Below, piece by piece: positions 23,094 through 31,824 of a DNA stretch of 39,910 nt; position 1 is the first letter of the stretch; each line of letters opens with the position of its first letter. The stretch comes from CAZEVY01 sp964515555. Lineage in GTDB: Bacteria > Acidobacteriota > Terriglobia > Bryobacterales > Bryobacteraceae. Made by a program: the position numbers and the translations under genes. The DNA is taken from NCBI GenBank assembly GCA_964515555.1, contig CAZEVY010000042.1:1-39910 (forward strand). The letters run 5' to 3'. The notes under the pieces were generated by a model that was not told the origin of the DNA, made no database searches, and saw only the letters and a list, made by a program, of their open reading frames with translations.

Positions 23094-24417
23094 CGTTGAC
23101 CACCTGCCCGATTCCGGCGCGCTTCAGAATGCTGGCGCCGATCGAGCTGCGATAGCCGCCCTTGCAGTAGACAAACACCGGCGCGGCGGCGTCGAGTCCC
23201 GTCAGAGCCGACGGCAGCTTGTTCAGCGGAAGATTGGCCGCGCCGCCGATGTGGCCTTCGCTCCACTCGCCGGGCTTGCGCACGTCGACCACCTGGATCG
23301 GGTCGCCCGAGCCGAGCCACTCGCTCAGCTCCTGCACCGAGATCTGCGGGATGTGGCCGGCTTCCAGTCCGGCGCGCACCCAGGCCACGATTCCGCCCTT
23401 GAGGTATCCGGCGACCTTCTCGATGCCGACACGCGCCAGGCGCATTCTCGATTCCTCGGCGTGCTCCTCGTCCTCGGCGACCAGCACGATCTCCTGGTCC
23501 AGGCCCACCAGCGCGCCCGCCCAGGAGGCGTACTGTCCCGAGAGGCCGATGTGCATCGACCCGGGAATGTGCGCCGGTCCGAACTCCATCGGCGGACGCG
23601 TGTCGAGCACCAGCGCTCCGGCGCGCTGCCTTTCGAGCGCCTCGCGCGGCTCGAGCGCCGGAAGCGGCGGCAGGGCGGCGAGCGGGGCGGCGCCGGAGCG
23701 GTTGATCTCCACGTCCTGCGCAAAATAGCCCGGCCGCTCGGGCAGCTCGGCGGTCAGCAGCCGCACGAACTCGTCGCGATCCTTGGGTTGCAGCGCGTAG
23801 TTGACGCGCCGCTGCACGCCGATGGTCGACTTGCGCTCGGCGCTCATCTGCCGCCCGCACAGCGACCCGGCGCCATGCGCCGGATACACCTCGACATCGT
23901 CGTCGAGCGTCAGCAGCTTGGTGTGGAGGCTGTCGAAGAGCATGCCGGCGAGCTGCTGCGGCGTGTGGCCGGGCGAGAGATCGGGACGGCCGACGTCGCC
24001 GATGAACAGGGTGTCGCCGGTGAGCACCGCGAAGGGAGAGGCCGCGCGGTCGAGGTCGGTCACCAGGATGGAGACGCTTTCGAGCGTGTGGCCGGGAGTT
24101 TCGAGGAACCGCAGCACGCAGCGGCCGAAGCGGACCTCGTCGCCGTCCTTGACGGGCACGTGCGGAAATCGGGCGCCGGCGCTCGAGCCGAGATAGATGT
24201 CGGCCCCGGTCCGCGCGGCCAGCTCGCCGTGGCCGGAGACGAAGTCGGCATGCAGATGCGTCTCGATCACGTGTGCGATCTTCAGTCCGTGTTTGGCGGC
24301 TTCCTCGATGTAGATCCCGACGTCGCGCTGCGGGTCGATCACGGCGGCGACGCCTTCCGAGCCGATCATGTACGAGGCGTGCGAAAGACAGGTGAGGTAG
24401 AACTGCTCGAAGTACAA
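23041..24417 (-). CDS. MBL-fold hydrolase fused to two rhodanese domains (persulfide-dioxygenase-like)
   Basis: 458 residues. The MBL domain (~1-240) has the metal motif ETHLHADFVSGH, then TPGHTLESV, LTGDTLFIGDVGRPD and YPAHGAGSLCG, which is the ETHE1/glyoxalase-II pattern. Two rhodanese domains follow. The first (~255-355) has VAEDEEHAEE where the active Cys should be, so it is inactive. The second (~365-455) has VFVYCKGGYRSS with a catalytic Cys. Likely role is handling persulfide or sulfane sulfur. It is convergent with the M15 gene. Confidence 0.88.
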   Translation of the reverse strand: MYFEQFYLTCLSHASYMIGSEGVAAVIDPQRDVGIYIEEAAKHGLKIAHVIETHLHADFVSGHGELAARTGADIYLGSSAGARFPHVPVKDGDEVRFGRCVLRFLETPGHTLESVSILVTDLDRAASPFAVLTGDTLFIGDVGRPDLSPGHTPQQLAGMLFDSLHTKLLTLDDDVEVYPAHGAGSLCGRQMSAERKSTIGVQRRVNYALQPKDRDEFVRLLTAELPERPGYFAQDVEINRSGAAPLAALPPLPALEPREALERQRAGALVLDTRPPMEFGPAHIPGSMHIGLSGQYASWAGALVGLDQEIVLVAEDEEHAEESRMRLARVGIEKVAGYLKGGIVAWVRAGLEAGHIPQISVQELSEWLGSGDPIQVVDVRKPGEWSEGHIGGAANLPLNKLPSALTGLDAAAPVFVYCKGGYRSSIGASILKRAGIGQVVNVTGGFDAWKACGLPVAN

Positions 24418-24451
24418 GTGACGATCCCGTGCCTATTCTACCGCCGCGGTG

Positions 24452-25666
24452 TCAGCGAACGGTCGCGCGCACGCGCACGCCGTCGGCCAGGGCGGCGTCT
24501 CCCGGCAGCGCCACCAGCGCGCCCTCGGCGGCGCCGCGGACGATCTCGGCGCGCGTCACGCTGGTGACGCCCACCTGAACGGCGCGCCGCGCCACGCGAT
24601 CGCCTTCGAGAACGAACAGGACGGTGGCGTCGCCCTCGCGGCGCAGGGCCTCCTTGGGAACGGTGAGCGCGCCGGCGACCTCGCGGGATCGGACCTCGGC
24701 GTCGATATTGGCGCCGGGCGGCAGCTCCCGTCCGGGGTTGTCGATGCGGCAGATCACCTCGCCGACCTGGCGCGTCCCCAGAGGCGCGATGCGCGACGGC
24801 ATGGCCGCCACGCGACCCTCCCAGCGGCGGCCGGGCCGCGCGTCCCAGGTGATGACGACAGGCATGCCGGGGCCGACGCGGCCGAGCTCGGGCTCGTCGA
24901 CGTAGACGATCACGCGCAGGCGCTCCAGGCGCCCGACCTCGCCGATCGGGTCGCCGGCGCGCAGCCAGGCGCCGGGCCGCGCGTCGAGCTGATACAGCAC
25001 GCCGTCCATGGGCGAGCGGACGATCCCGAGGTCGATGCGCCTTCGCGCGGCTTCGGCGGCGACGGTGGCTTCGCGCAGGCGCGCCTCCGAGGCGGCGCGG
25101 TCGCCCTTGGAGGTGAGAGCCGTGCGCTTGCGCTCCAGCGCGGCGATCTCGGCGTCGGCGCGCTTGACGCGGTCTTCGAGCGGGGTGATTTCCGAGGGCG
25201 CGGCGGCTTTCTTTTCGACGAGCCGCCGCAGGGAGGCGATATCGCGGCGCGCGATGTCGCGGTCGAGACGCGCGCGGGCGGCGGCGGCGGCGATCTCGGC
25301 GAGCTCGGCGCCCGATCCGCCGCGGTCGTAGACTTCGATTTCGGCGCGCGCCTGGGCGATGCGCGCCTCGGCGGCGGCGAGGGCGGTCTGCGCGTCGCGC
25401 GTATCGAGCTCGGCGAGAATGTCGCCCTTGCGCACGGTGGCTCCGCGCTCGACGGAGAGTTTCCCGATGGGGCCTTCGACGGCGGCGCGCACCGGCATCC
25501 ACTCCTCGGGCTCGACCTTGCCGTTGGTGACCAGCGTACTCACCAGCGTCTCGCGCACGACGCGGACGAAGGCGACCTCGGGCGGGGCGCTCCGCTGGCG
25601 CACGAGCCACCAGGCGGGCGCGCCGATCGCCGCGATCAGGAGGGCGGCCAGGAGCAGCTTCTTCAA
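24452..25666 (-). CDS. Periplasmic adaptor (HlyD/MacA-type membrane-fusion protein)
   Basis: 404 residues. An N-terminal TM/signal (KLLLAALLIAAIGAPAWWLV) is followed by the lipoyl-like half AAVEGPIGKLSVERGATVRKGDILAELD. A long helical hairpin rich in A/R/E (~90-215) leads to the second lipoyl half IVRSPMDGVLYQLDARPGAWLRAGDPI, then beta-barrel and membrane-proximal domains (VPKEALRREGDATVLFVLEGDRVARRAVQVG). Such adaptors link inner-membrane RND or ABC pumps to an outer-membrane channel. No pump gene is adjacent, so its partner lies elsewhere. Confidence 0.88.
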   Translation of the reverse strand: MKKLLLAALLIAAIGAPAWWLVRQRSAPPEVAFVRVVRETLVSTLVTNGKVEPEEWMPVRAAVEGPIGKLSVERGATVRKGDILAELDTRDAQTALAAAEARIAQARAEIEVYDRGGSGAELAEIAAAAARARLDRDIARRDIASLRRLVEKKAAAPSEITPLEDRVKRADAEIAALERKRTALTSKGDRAASEARLREATVAAEAARRRIDLGIVRSPMDGVLYQLDARPGAWLRAGDPIGEVGRLERLRVIVYVDEPELGRVGPGMPVVITWDARPGRRWEGRVAAMPSRIAPLGTRQVGEVICRIDNPGRELPPGANIDAEVRSREVAGALTVPKEALRREGDATVLFVLEGDRVARRAVQVGVTSVTRAEIVRGAAEGALVALPGDAALADGVRVRATVR

Positions 25667-25737
25667 TCCAGTATTGTAATCGCGGGCCTCGCGGCGCGTA
25701 TGCTACTATCTGAGCAGCGAACCGTCAAACAGGCGCC

Positions 25738-25833
<96 letters not shown>

Positions 25834-25914
25834 CCCCGGTTTCTTGTTTCACGCTCACGGCCGCCAGTCATTCCCCCCAGCGGCGTTTAACGGCATCCAT
25901 GATACGCTGGTCAG

Positions 25915-26193
25915 GTGATTCGGTCCTTCGGTTGTCGAGAGACCGAGGAGCTTTTCCGCCGCCATCGCAGCCGCAAGTTCGCCAACATCGCGAAGGTCGC
26001 GCGCCGGAAACTCAGGATGCTCGATGACGCCGAGACGCTGGAGGATGTCGCCGCGGTTCCGGGAAACCGGCTCGATCCTCTGGTCGGGGATCGAAAGGGT
26101 CAACACAGCATCCGGATCAACGACCAGTGGCGGATCTGTTTCCGCTGGCGGAACGGCGCGGCGGAAGACCTGGAGATTGTCGACTACCATTAG
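25915..26193 (+). CDS. higB: HigB-like toxin (RelE/ParE superfamily mRNA interferase)
   Basis: 92 residues from a GTG. The HigB pattern is plain: IRSFGCRETEELFRR, RKFANIAKVARRKLRMLDDAETLEDV, PGNRLDPLVGDRKGQHSIRINDQWRICFRW and a final EIVDYH. HigB cuts mRNA on the ribosome and is neutralised by HigA. It is the first gene of the pair, as usual for higBA. It begins 84 nt after the tRNA-Ser gene. A TACGCT box (25903-25908) lies close to the GTG, so the leader is very short. Confidence 0.92.
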   Translation: MIRSFGCRETEELFRRHRSRKFANIAKVARRKLRMLDDAETLEDVAAVPGNRLDPLVGDRKGQHSIRINDQWRICFRWRNGAAEDLEIVDYH

Positions 26194-26208
26194 GGGGTAA
26201 GTGCAGCG

Positions 26209-26514
26209 ATGCCAGTCAAGGATCGCCTTCCACCAATCCATCCGGGAGAGGTCCTCCGCGAGGAGTTCCTGGCCCCACTCGGGATGTCCGCAAACGCGCT
26301 GGCGCTCGCGCTCCGCGTGCCCGCCACCCGCATTAACGACATCGTCAATGAGAAACGCGGGATCACGGCGGACACGGCCTTGCGCCTGTCCCGCTATTTC
26401 GGCACGACAGCCAGATTCTGGCTGAATCTTCAAGCTTCCTACGAGCTGGAGGTTGCCGAGGACCAACTGGGAAGCGTGGTGGCTCGGGAAATCCTGCCGC
26501 GCAGCGCCGCGTAA
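26209..26514 (+). CDS. higA: HigA-like antitoxin (XRE-type HTH)
   Basis: 101 residues. The N-terminus PPIHPGEVLREEFLAPLGMSANALALALRVPATRINDIVNEKRGITADTALRLSRYFGTTARFWLNLQ is the canonical HigA/VapI helix-turn-helix region. It binds HigB and represses the operon. The ATG is 15 nt after the toxin stop, with a GGGGG run at 26193-26197 as the likely ribosome binding site. The C-terminal tail is short, as in many HigA proteins. Confidence 0.93.
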   Translation: MPVKDRLPPIHPGEVLREEFLAPLGMSANALALALRVPATRINDIVNEKRGITADTALRLSRYFGTTARFWLNLQASYELEVAEDQLGSVVAREILPRSAA

Positions 26515-26540
26515 ACGCGAATCCGAGAAGTCTTCGCCCC

Positions 26541-29372
26541 CTATCCGCCCCGCAAATAGCGCCCCGTGTGCGACCCCGCCGCCCGGGCGACCTGATCCGG
26601 CGTCCCTTCGGCGACCACCTGACCGCCGCGATCCCCGCCCTCGGGGCCGAGGTCGATGACCCAGTCGGCGTTGCGGATCACGTCGATATTGTGCTCGATG
26701 ATGAGCACGCTGGCACCGGAATCGATCAGCCGCTGAAACGCCGTGAGGAGCTTGGCGATGTCGTCGAAGTGCAGCCCCGTGGTGGGCTCGTCGAACAGGA
26801 ACAGCGTGTGCTTGCAGTCGGAGCCCGCCAGGTGCGCGGCCAGTTTCACGCGCTGGGCCTCGCCGCCCGAGAGCGTCGTCGCCGACTGGCCGAGGCGCAG
26901 ATACCCGAGTCCCACCTCGGCCAGCAGCTTCAGGCGCGCGGCCAGCCGCGGGGCGTCCTCAAAGAAATGCAAGGCTTCGGCGACGCTCAGCCGCAACACC
27001 TCGTGCACGTTCAGTCCGCGGTAGCGAACGTCGAGAATGCCGCTCTTGAAGCGCGTCCCCTGGCACTCCTCGCACACCAGCTCAACGTCGGCCAGGAACT
27101 GCATCTCGACCGTGACAGTGCCGTCGCCCTGGCAGGTCTCGCAGCGTCCGCCGGGAATGTTGAACGAGAAGTGACCCGCCGTGTAGCCCCGCCGATTCGA
27201 CTCCGGCGTCGAAGCGAATAGTTCGCGGATTTGATCGAAGGCTTTGATGTAGGTCACCGGATTCGAGCGCGGCGTGCGGCCGATCGGCGACTGATCGACC
27301 AGCACCACCTGCTTCACCATGCGCGCGCCTTCCACCTTGCGGCAGGTCAGCTTCTCGCCGGCTTCGACCGCCTCGTCGCCGGCGGGGTTTTCCGCGCCCG
27401 ACTGGCCGAGCGCGCGCGTCAGCGAGCGGTCGATCACCTCGTGCACCAGCGTCGATTTGCCCGATCCCGAAACGCCGGTGATCACCACCATCATGTCGAG
27501 GGGCAGGGCGACGTCGATGTTGCGGAGGTTGTGCGCGCGGCAACCGAGAAAGCGCAGCATGCGGCGGTCGTTCGGCGATCGGCGGACGTGGCGCTTCGCC
27601 GTCGACAGCGTGCCGCTGAGATAGCGCCCCGTGAGCGACCCCGCGCCGTCGCCGCGCAGCTCCTCGTACGATCCCTCGAACGTCACGCGGCCGCCGTTCT
27701 CGCCGGCGCCGGGGCCGAGGTCGACGATGTGGTCGGCGGCGCGCATCACCTCGGCGTCGTGCTCGACGACGACGATGGTATTTCCCAGGTCGCGCAGCTC
27801 GTGCAGGATGCGGATGAGCCGGCCGGTGTCGCGGCTGTGCAGGCCGATCGACGGCTCGTCGAGCACGTAGCAGGCGCCGACCAGGCGCGACCCCAGGCAG
27901 GTCGCGAGCTGGATGCGCTGGGCCTCGCCGCCGGAGAGCGTCGCCGAGAGGCGGTCGAGCGTGAGGTAGTCGAGTCCCACGTCGTTGAGGAAGCGCAGGC
28001 GCTGGCGGATTTCGACCAGCACCTTGCCGGCGACGGCGCGTTCCTGGGTGTCGAGGTCGAGCGACTCGAAGAAGGCGAGCGCCTCGGCGATGTTCAGGCG
28101 CGAGGCCTCGGCGATCGTCTTATCGCCGACCCGGACCCAGAGCGCCTCGGGACGAAGGCGGCCGCCGCGGCAGTCCGGGCACTCCGAGTAGCCGCGGAAG
28201 CGGCTCATGAACACGCGCACGTGGACTTTGTACTTTTTGGTATCGAGATACCGGAAAAAGCCGCGGATTTCGTGCTGAACGATCTCCTTTTCGTCGTCGC
28301 GCAGGTCGGCGTAGGGCGTCTGGAAGCGCACGCGCCCGCGGTGACGCCTCTTGAACTCGGTGTAATAGAGGCGGTACTGGGGAGTCGACCAGGGCGCGAT
28401 GGCGTTCTGGTCGAGCGTGCGCCAGGGGTCGGGGATGATGAGGCCGGGCGCGTAGTCGACGGTGTTGCCGAAGCCCTGGCAGCGCGGGCAGGCCCCGAAG
28501 GGATTGTTGAAGCTGAACAGGCGCGGCTCGGGCTCGGCGAAGTCGCGCTCGCAGCGTTTGCAGGAGAATTTTTCGCTGAAGCGGAGCCGGGCGGGGTCCG
28601 CCTGCGGTCGCGGCTCGGTAAGGGGACCCGGCGCGCCGGCGGCAGGCTCGAAAATCACCTCCCCCGATTCGCGATAGCAAATCTCCAGTGTGTCGACCAG
28701 CCGCTCGCGCGGCGCCGGCATCGCCAGGCGATCGACGAGCGCGAACAGGGGCTTGGCGAAATCGATCTCCAGAAGCGACTCGGGAGTGGAGAACTCGAAC
28801 GTCCTGCCTTCCTGAAAGAGCCGGTTGAAGCCCTTCTTGCGCAGCTCGAAGAGGCGATCGCGCAGCGCCGCGGTCTTCGACTGCGCCAGCGGGAACAGCG
28901 CGTACCACCGCGAGCCTTCCGGCAGCGCCAGCAATCGCGCGGCGACGTGGTCGACGGTGTCGCGCGCCACGCGCTCGCCGCACGAGGGGCAATACGTCCG
29001 CCCGGCGCGGGCGTAGAGCAGCCGCAGGAAGTCGTGCAACTCGGTGGCGGTGGCCACGGTCGAGCGCGGATTGCGCGTGGTGTTCTTCTGCCGGATGGCC
29101 ACCGGCGGCGCGATGCCGTCGATCTGGTCGACGTCGGGCTTCTCCATGCGCTCCAGGAACTGCCGCGCGTAGGCCGAAAGCGATTCGACGTACCGGCGCT
29201 GCCCCTCGGCGTAGATGGTGTCGAACACCAGCGACGATTTTCCCGATCCGGAGACGCCGGTGACGACCGTCAACTGGTTGTGCGGAATCGACAGACTGAC
29301 GTTCTTGAGGTTGTTGACGCGAGCGCCGTGAATGACAATGGACTCTTGCACCGCGGGAGGGCTGTCTGCCAC
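26541..29372 (-). CDS. uvrA: Excinuclease ABC subunit A (UvrA)
   Basis: 943 residues, normal for UvrA, the damage-sensing ATPase of nucleotide excision repair. First Walker A is GVSGSGKSS (near 38-46) and the second GVSGSGKST. Two ABC signatures (LSGGEAQR) and both ABC Walker B/D-loops (YVLDEPSIGLHSRD and LFLFDEPTTGLH) are visible. Zinc modules: YCPSCG, CKRCERDF...GACPRCQGFG, and CETCQGDG...CEECQGTR. The GTG at 29372 is taken as start, but a GTG at 29351 gives the usual short N-terminus before IVIHGARVNNLKNV. A TATACT box at 29380-29375 is too close to 29372, favouring the shorter start. Confidence 0.96.
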   Translation of the reverse strand: MADSPPAVQESIVIHGARVNNLKNVSLSIPHNQLTVVTGVSGSGKSSLVFDTIYAEGQRRYVESLSAYARQFLERMEKPDVDQIDGIAPPVAIRQKNTTRNPRSTVATATELHDFLRLLYARAGRTYCPSCGERVARDTVDHVAARLLALPEGSRWYALFPLAQSKTAALRDRLFELRKKGFNRLFQEGRTFEFSTPESLLEIDFAKPLFALVDRLAMPAPRERLVDTLEICYRESGEVIFEPAAGAPGPLTEPRPQADPARLRFSEKFSCKRCERDFAEPEPRLFSFNNPFGACPRCQGFGNTVDYAPGLIIPDPWRTLDQNAIAPWSTPQYRLYYTEFKRRHRGRVRFQTPYADLRDDEKEIVQHEIRGFFRYLDTKKYKVHVRVFMSRFRGYSECPDCRGGRLRPEALWVRVGDKTIAEASRLNIAEALAFFESLDLDTQERAVAGKVLVEIRQRLRFLNDVGLDYLTLDRLSATLSGGEAQRIQLATCLGSRLVGACYVLDEPSIGLHSRDTGRLIRILHELRDLGNTIVVVEHDAEVMRAADHIVDLGPGAGENGGRVTFEGSYEELRGDGAGSLTGRYLSGTLSTAKRHVRRSPNDRRMLRFLGCRAHNLRNIDVALPLDMMVVITGVSGSGKSTLVHEVIDRSLTRALGQSGAENPAGDEAVEAGEKLTCRKVEGARMVKQVVLVDQSPIGRTPRSNPVTYIKAFDQIRELFASTPESNRRGYTAGHFSFNIPGGRCETCQGDGTVTVEMQFLADVELVCEECQGTRFKSGILDVRYRGLNVHEVLRLSVAEALHFFEDAPRLAARLKLLAEVGLGYLRLGQSATTLSGGEAQRVKLAAHLAGSDCKHTLFLFDEPTTGLHFDDIAKLLTAFQRLIDSGASVLIIEHNIDVIRNADWVIDLGPEGGDRGGQVVAEGTPDQVARAAGSHTGRYLRGG

Positions 29373-29416
29373 TCAGTATAACAGCGGCTCGCACGGGCGC
29401 ATTCCGCCGCGCGCTG

Positions 29417-30367
29417 TTGGCGTGGTACAGCGGCGCGAAGCGCGATCTTCCCTGGCGGGCGACCGCCGATCCCTATCGCATCTGGATCTCGGAGATCATG
29501 CTCCAGCAGACGCGCGTCGCCGCCGTGATTCCTTACTACGAGAGGTTCGTGCGGCGGTACCCGAATGCCGGCGCGCTGGCGCGCGCGCCCGAGCAGGAGG
29601 TCCTGGCCGCCTGGGCCGGACTCGGCTATTACTCGCGCGCCCGCAACCTGCATCGCGCGGCCAGGGAGATCGCCGCGCGCGGAGCTTTCCCGGGCGAGTA
29701 CGACGAGATCCGCGCGCTGCCGGGCGTGGGCGACTACACCGCCGCCGCTGTCGCGAGCATCGCCTTCGGCGAGCCGCGCGCGGCGGTCGACGGCAACGTG
29801 CTGCGGGTGATGGCGCGGCTCACCGGCGACAGCGGCGAGATCGGGTCGAGCGTGACGCGGCGCCGACTGGGCGAGGCGGCGTCGGCGCTGCTCGACCGGC
29901 GGAGTCCCGGCGCGTTCAATCAGGCCATGATGGAGCTGGGAGCGACCGTCTGCACGCCGCGCGATCCGCAGTGCGGCGGCTGCCCGGTGGCGCGATTCTG
30001 CGAGGCCCGGCGCGCAGGGCGCGAGCGCGAGCTTCCGGTGAAGCGCCGCGACACCCGCAAGGTCCGGGTTGACGTGACGCTGCTGATCGTCCGCCGCAAC
30101 GGCGGGATCCTGATGCGCCAGCGCCCGGCGGCCGGGCGCCGCCTCGCCGGCTTCTGGGAGCTTCCCGAAGCGGGCGACCTGCCGCGCGCCGTCCTGAGCC
30201 GCGCCCTCGGCGAGTTCCGCCACGCGATCACATACCACGACTACCGGGTCGCGGTGGCGGAGGCGGGAGTACGGGGGACGCCGCGCGGGTACCAGTGGAT
30301 CGGCGGCGAAGATTTAACGCGCCTCCCGCTCACCACGGCAACGAGAAAAGCGCTGCGGTGTTTATGA
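29417..30367 (+). CDS. mutY: A/G-specific adenine glycosylase (MutY)
   Basis: 316 residues from a TTG. MutY removes A paired with 8-oxoG. The catalytic Glu is in ISEIMLQQTRVAAV, the helix-hairpin-helix is LPGVGDYTAAAVASIAFG, and the catalytic Asp lies in AAVDGNVLRVM. The 4Fe-4S set is C-x6-C-x2-C-x5-C (VCTPRDPQCGGCPVARFC). A C-terminal NUDIX-like domain follows (VTLLIVRRNGGILMRQRP...GFWELPEAG). The reading frame upstream of the TTG still encodes a first-helix-like FRRALLAWY but has no ATG or GTG, so the true start is uncertain. It is divergent from uvrA. Confidence 0.93.
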   Translation: MAWYSGAKRDLPWRATADPYRIWISEIMLQQTRVAAVIPYYERFVRRYPNAGALARAPEQEVLAAWAGLGYYSRARNLHRAAREIAARGAFPGEYDEIRALPGVGDYTAAAVASIAFGEPRAAVDGNVLRVMARLTGDSGEIGSSVTRRRLGEAASALLDRRSPGAFNQAMMELGATVCTPRDPQCGGCPVARFCEARRAGRERELPVKRRDTRKVRVDVTLLIVRRNGGILMRQRPAAGRRLAGFWELPEAGDLPRAVLSRALGEFRHAITYHDYRVAVAEAGVRGTPRGYQWIGGEDLTRLPLTTATRKALRCL

Positions 30368-30402
30368 TAGAGAAAACCCTGGGGCGAGGCCCGATACCAA
30401 CA

Positions 30403-31755
30403 ATGACCCGCGACCGCAGAATCCTGTACGGCAAGATCGCCGCCATTTTCAGCGCCGTGCCCATGATCATCATCGGCAACAATAATGGACCCGATCCACG
30501 TAGCACGGGCGCGCCCGGCGATCAGACATGCTCGCGCACCGACTGCCACGTGGGCACTCCGATCAACGACGGCCGGGGCAGCGTCGAGATCACATTCCCC
30601 AGCGGCCTGACCTACACGCCCGGCGAAGCGCAGGTGTGGCGCGTGACGGTAACCGGCGCCGGTCAGCGCGCCTTCGGATTCCAGGCCTCGGCGCGGCCGG
30701 CGAGCAACTCGCGCAGCGCGCAGGCCGGCCGGTTCCGCGCGACCGACGCCAGCACCTTTGTCCTGTGCGAGGACGGGCGCCTGCGGCCCAACGCCGGTAA
30801 CTGCAACCCGGCGGCGCCGCTGGAGTTCATCGAGCACAGCTTTCCGGGCGACGCCGGCACGTTCCAGTTCGAGTGGACGCCGCCGGCGGCCGACATCGGG
30901 CCGGTTAACGTCTACATCGCCGGCAACGCGGCCAACGCCAACGGCATGAACACCGGCGATCGCATCTATACCAACGAGTATGTGCTCCAGCCGCGTCAGC
31001 TCACCTTCGACCGGCCGGCGATCCGCGCGCAGCAACCCGTGTTGCAGGCCTTCAGCGGGATGCCGGGACTCTCGTCGGGCACATGGCTGGAGATCTACGG
31101 CACGGGCTTCGCGCCGGTCTCGCAGGAATGGGGCGGCGCCGACTTCAACGGCAACACGGCGCCGACCAGCCTGCGCGGCGTGCGCGTCAACGTCAACGGC
31201 CGGCCGGCGTTCGTGCGGTTCATCAGTCCGACGCAGGTCAACGTCCAGGCGCCCGACGACGCGGCCACCGGGCCGGTGCAGATCGAAGTGGTTAACCCGG
31301 CGGGCACGAGCACCGCGGTCAGCCTCACCAAGACGCGCGCGTCGCCGGCGCTGCTGACGACCCCGGCGTTCAACGTGAACGGCACCCAGTACGTCGCGGC
31401 GCTGCACACCGACTTTGTGACCTTCGTCGGACGGCCGAGCCTGATCGCCGGCGTCCCGTTCCGTCCCGCCGCGCCCGGCGGCACGATTATCGTCTTCGCG
31501 GTGGGCTGCGGCGCGACGAATCCGGCGAGTCCCGCCGGACAGTTCTTCCCCGACGCGCGGGCGCTGGCCGCGCCCTTCCAGGTGACGTTCGGGACCACCG
31601 TGGCGTCGGCGCAGGCGGTGCTCGCGGCGCAGGCGATCGGACTCTGCCAGTTCAACGTCACCGTACCGAACGTGCCCGACGGCGACATCCGCATCGACGC
31701 CACCGTCGACGGCGTCGCTACCGGGCAGACACTTTTCACGACGGTTCAGCGATAA
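30403..31755 (+). CDS. Secreted protein with haem-like CX4CH motif and IPT/TIGR03437-type domains
   Basis: 450 residues from MTRDRRILYGKIAAIFSAVPMIIIG (signal/anchor). Just after it, TGAPGDQTCSRTDCHVG contains C-x4-C-H, close to a c-type haem site but with two extra residues. Next is a choice-of-anchor-like beta domain (GSVEITFPSGLTYTPGEAQVWRVTV...FEWTPPAADIGPVNVYIAGNAAN), then IPT/TIG-like (GTWLEIYGTGFAPVS) and TIGR03437-like (GGTIIVFAVGCGATNP) sandwiches. It shares order and many segments with the gene downstream. An ATG at 30364 overlapping mutY is the alternative start. Function unknown. Confidence 0.82.
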   Translation: MTRDRRILYGKIAAIFSAVPMIIIGNNNGPDPRSTGAPGDQTCSRTDCHVGTPINDGRGSVEITFPSGLTYTPGEAQVWRVTVTGAGQRAFGFQASARPASNSRSAQAGRFRATDASTFVLCEDGRLRPNAGNCNPAAPLEFIEHSFPGDAGTFQFEWTPPAADIGPVNVYIAGNAANANGMNTGDRIYTNEYVLQPRQLTFDRPAIRAQQPVLQAFSGMPGLSSGTWLEIYGTGFAPVSQEWGGADFNGNTAPTSLRGVRVNVNGRPAFVRFISPTQVNVQAPDDAATGPVQIEVVNPAGTSTAVSLTKTRASPALLTTPAFNVNGTQYVAALHTDFVTFVGRPSLIAGVPFRPAAPGGTIIVFAVGCGATNPASPAGQFFPDARALAAPFQVTFGTTVASAQAVLAAQAIGLCQFNVTVPNVPDGDIRIDATVDGVATGQTLFTTVQR

Positions 31756-31824
31756 TCGAAGAGATGGCGACAACCTCTGTCGCGGGGCGACTCTTGAACG
31801 CGCAAAACGGAGCCTGCTCGCCGC

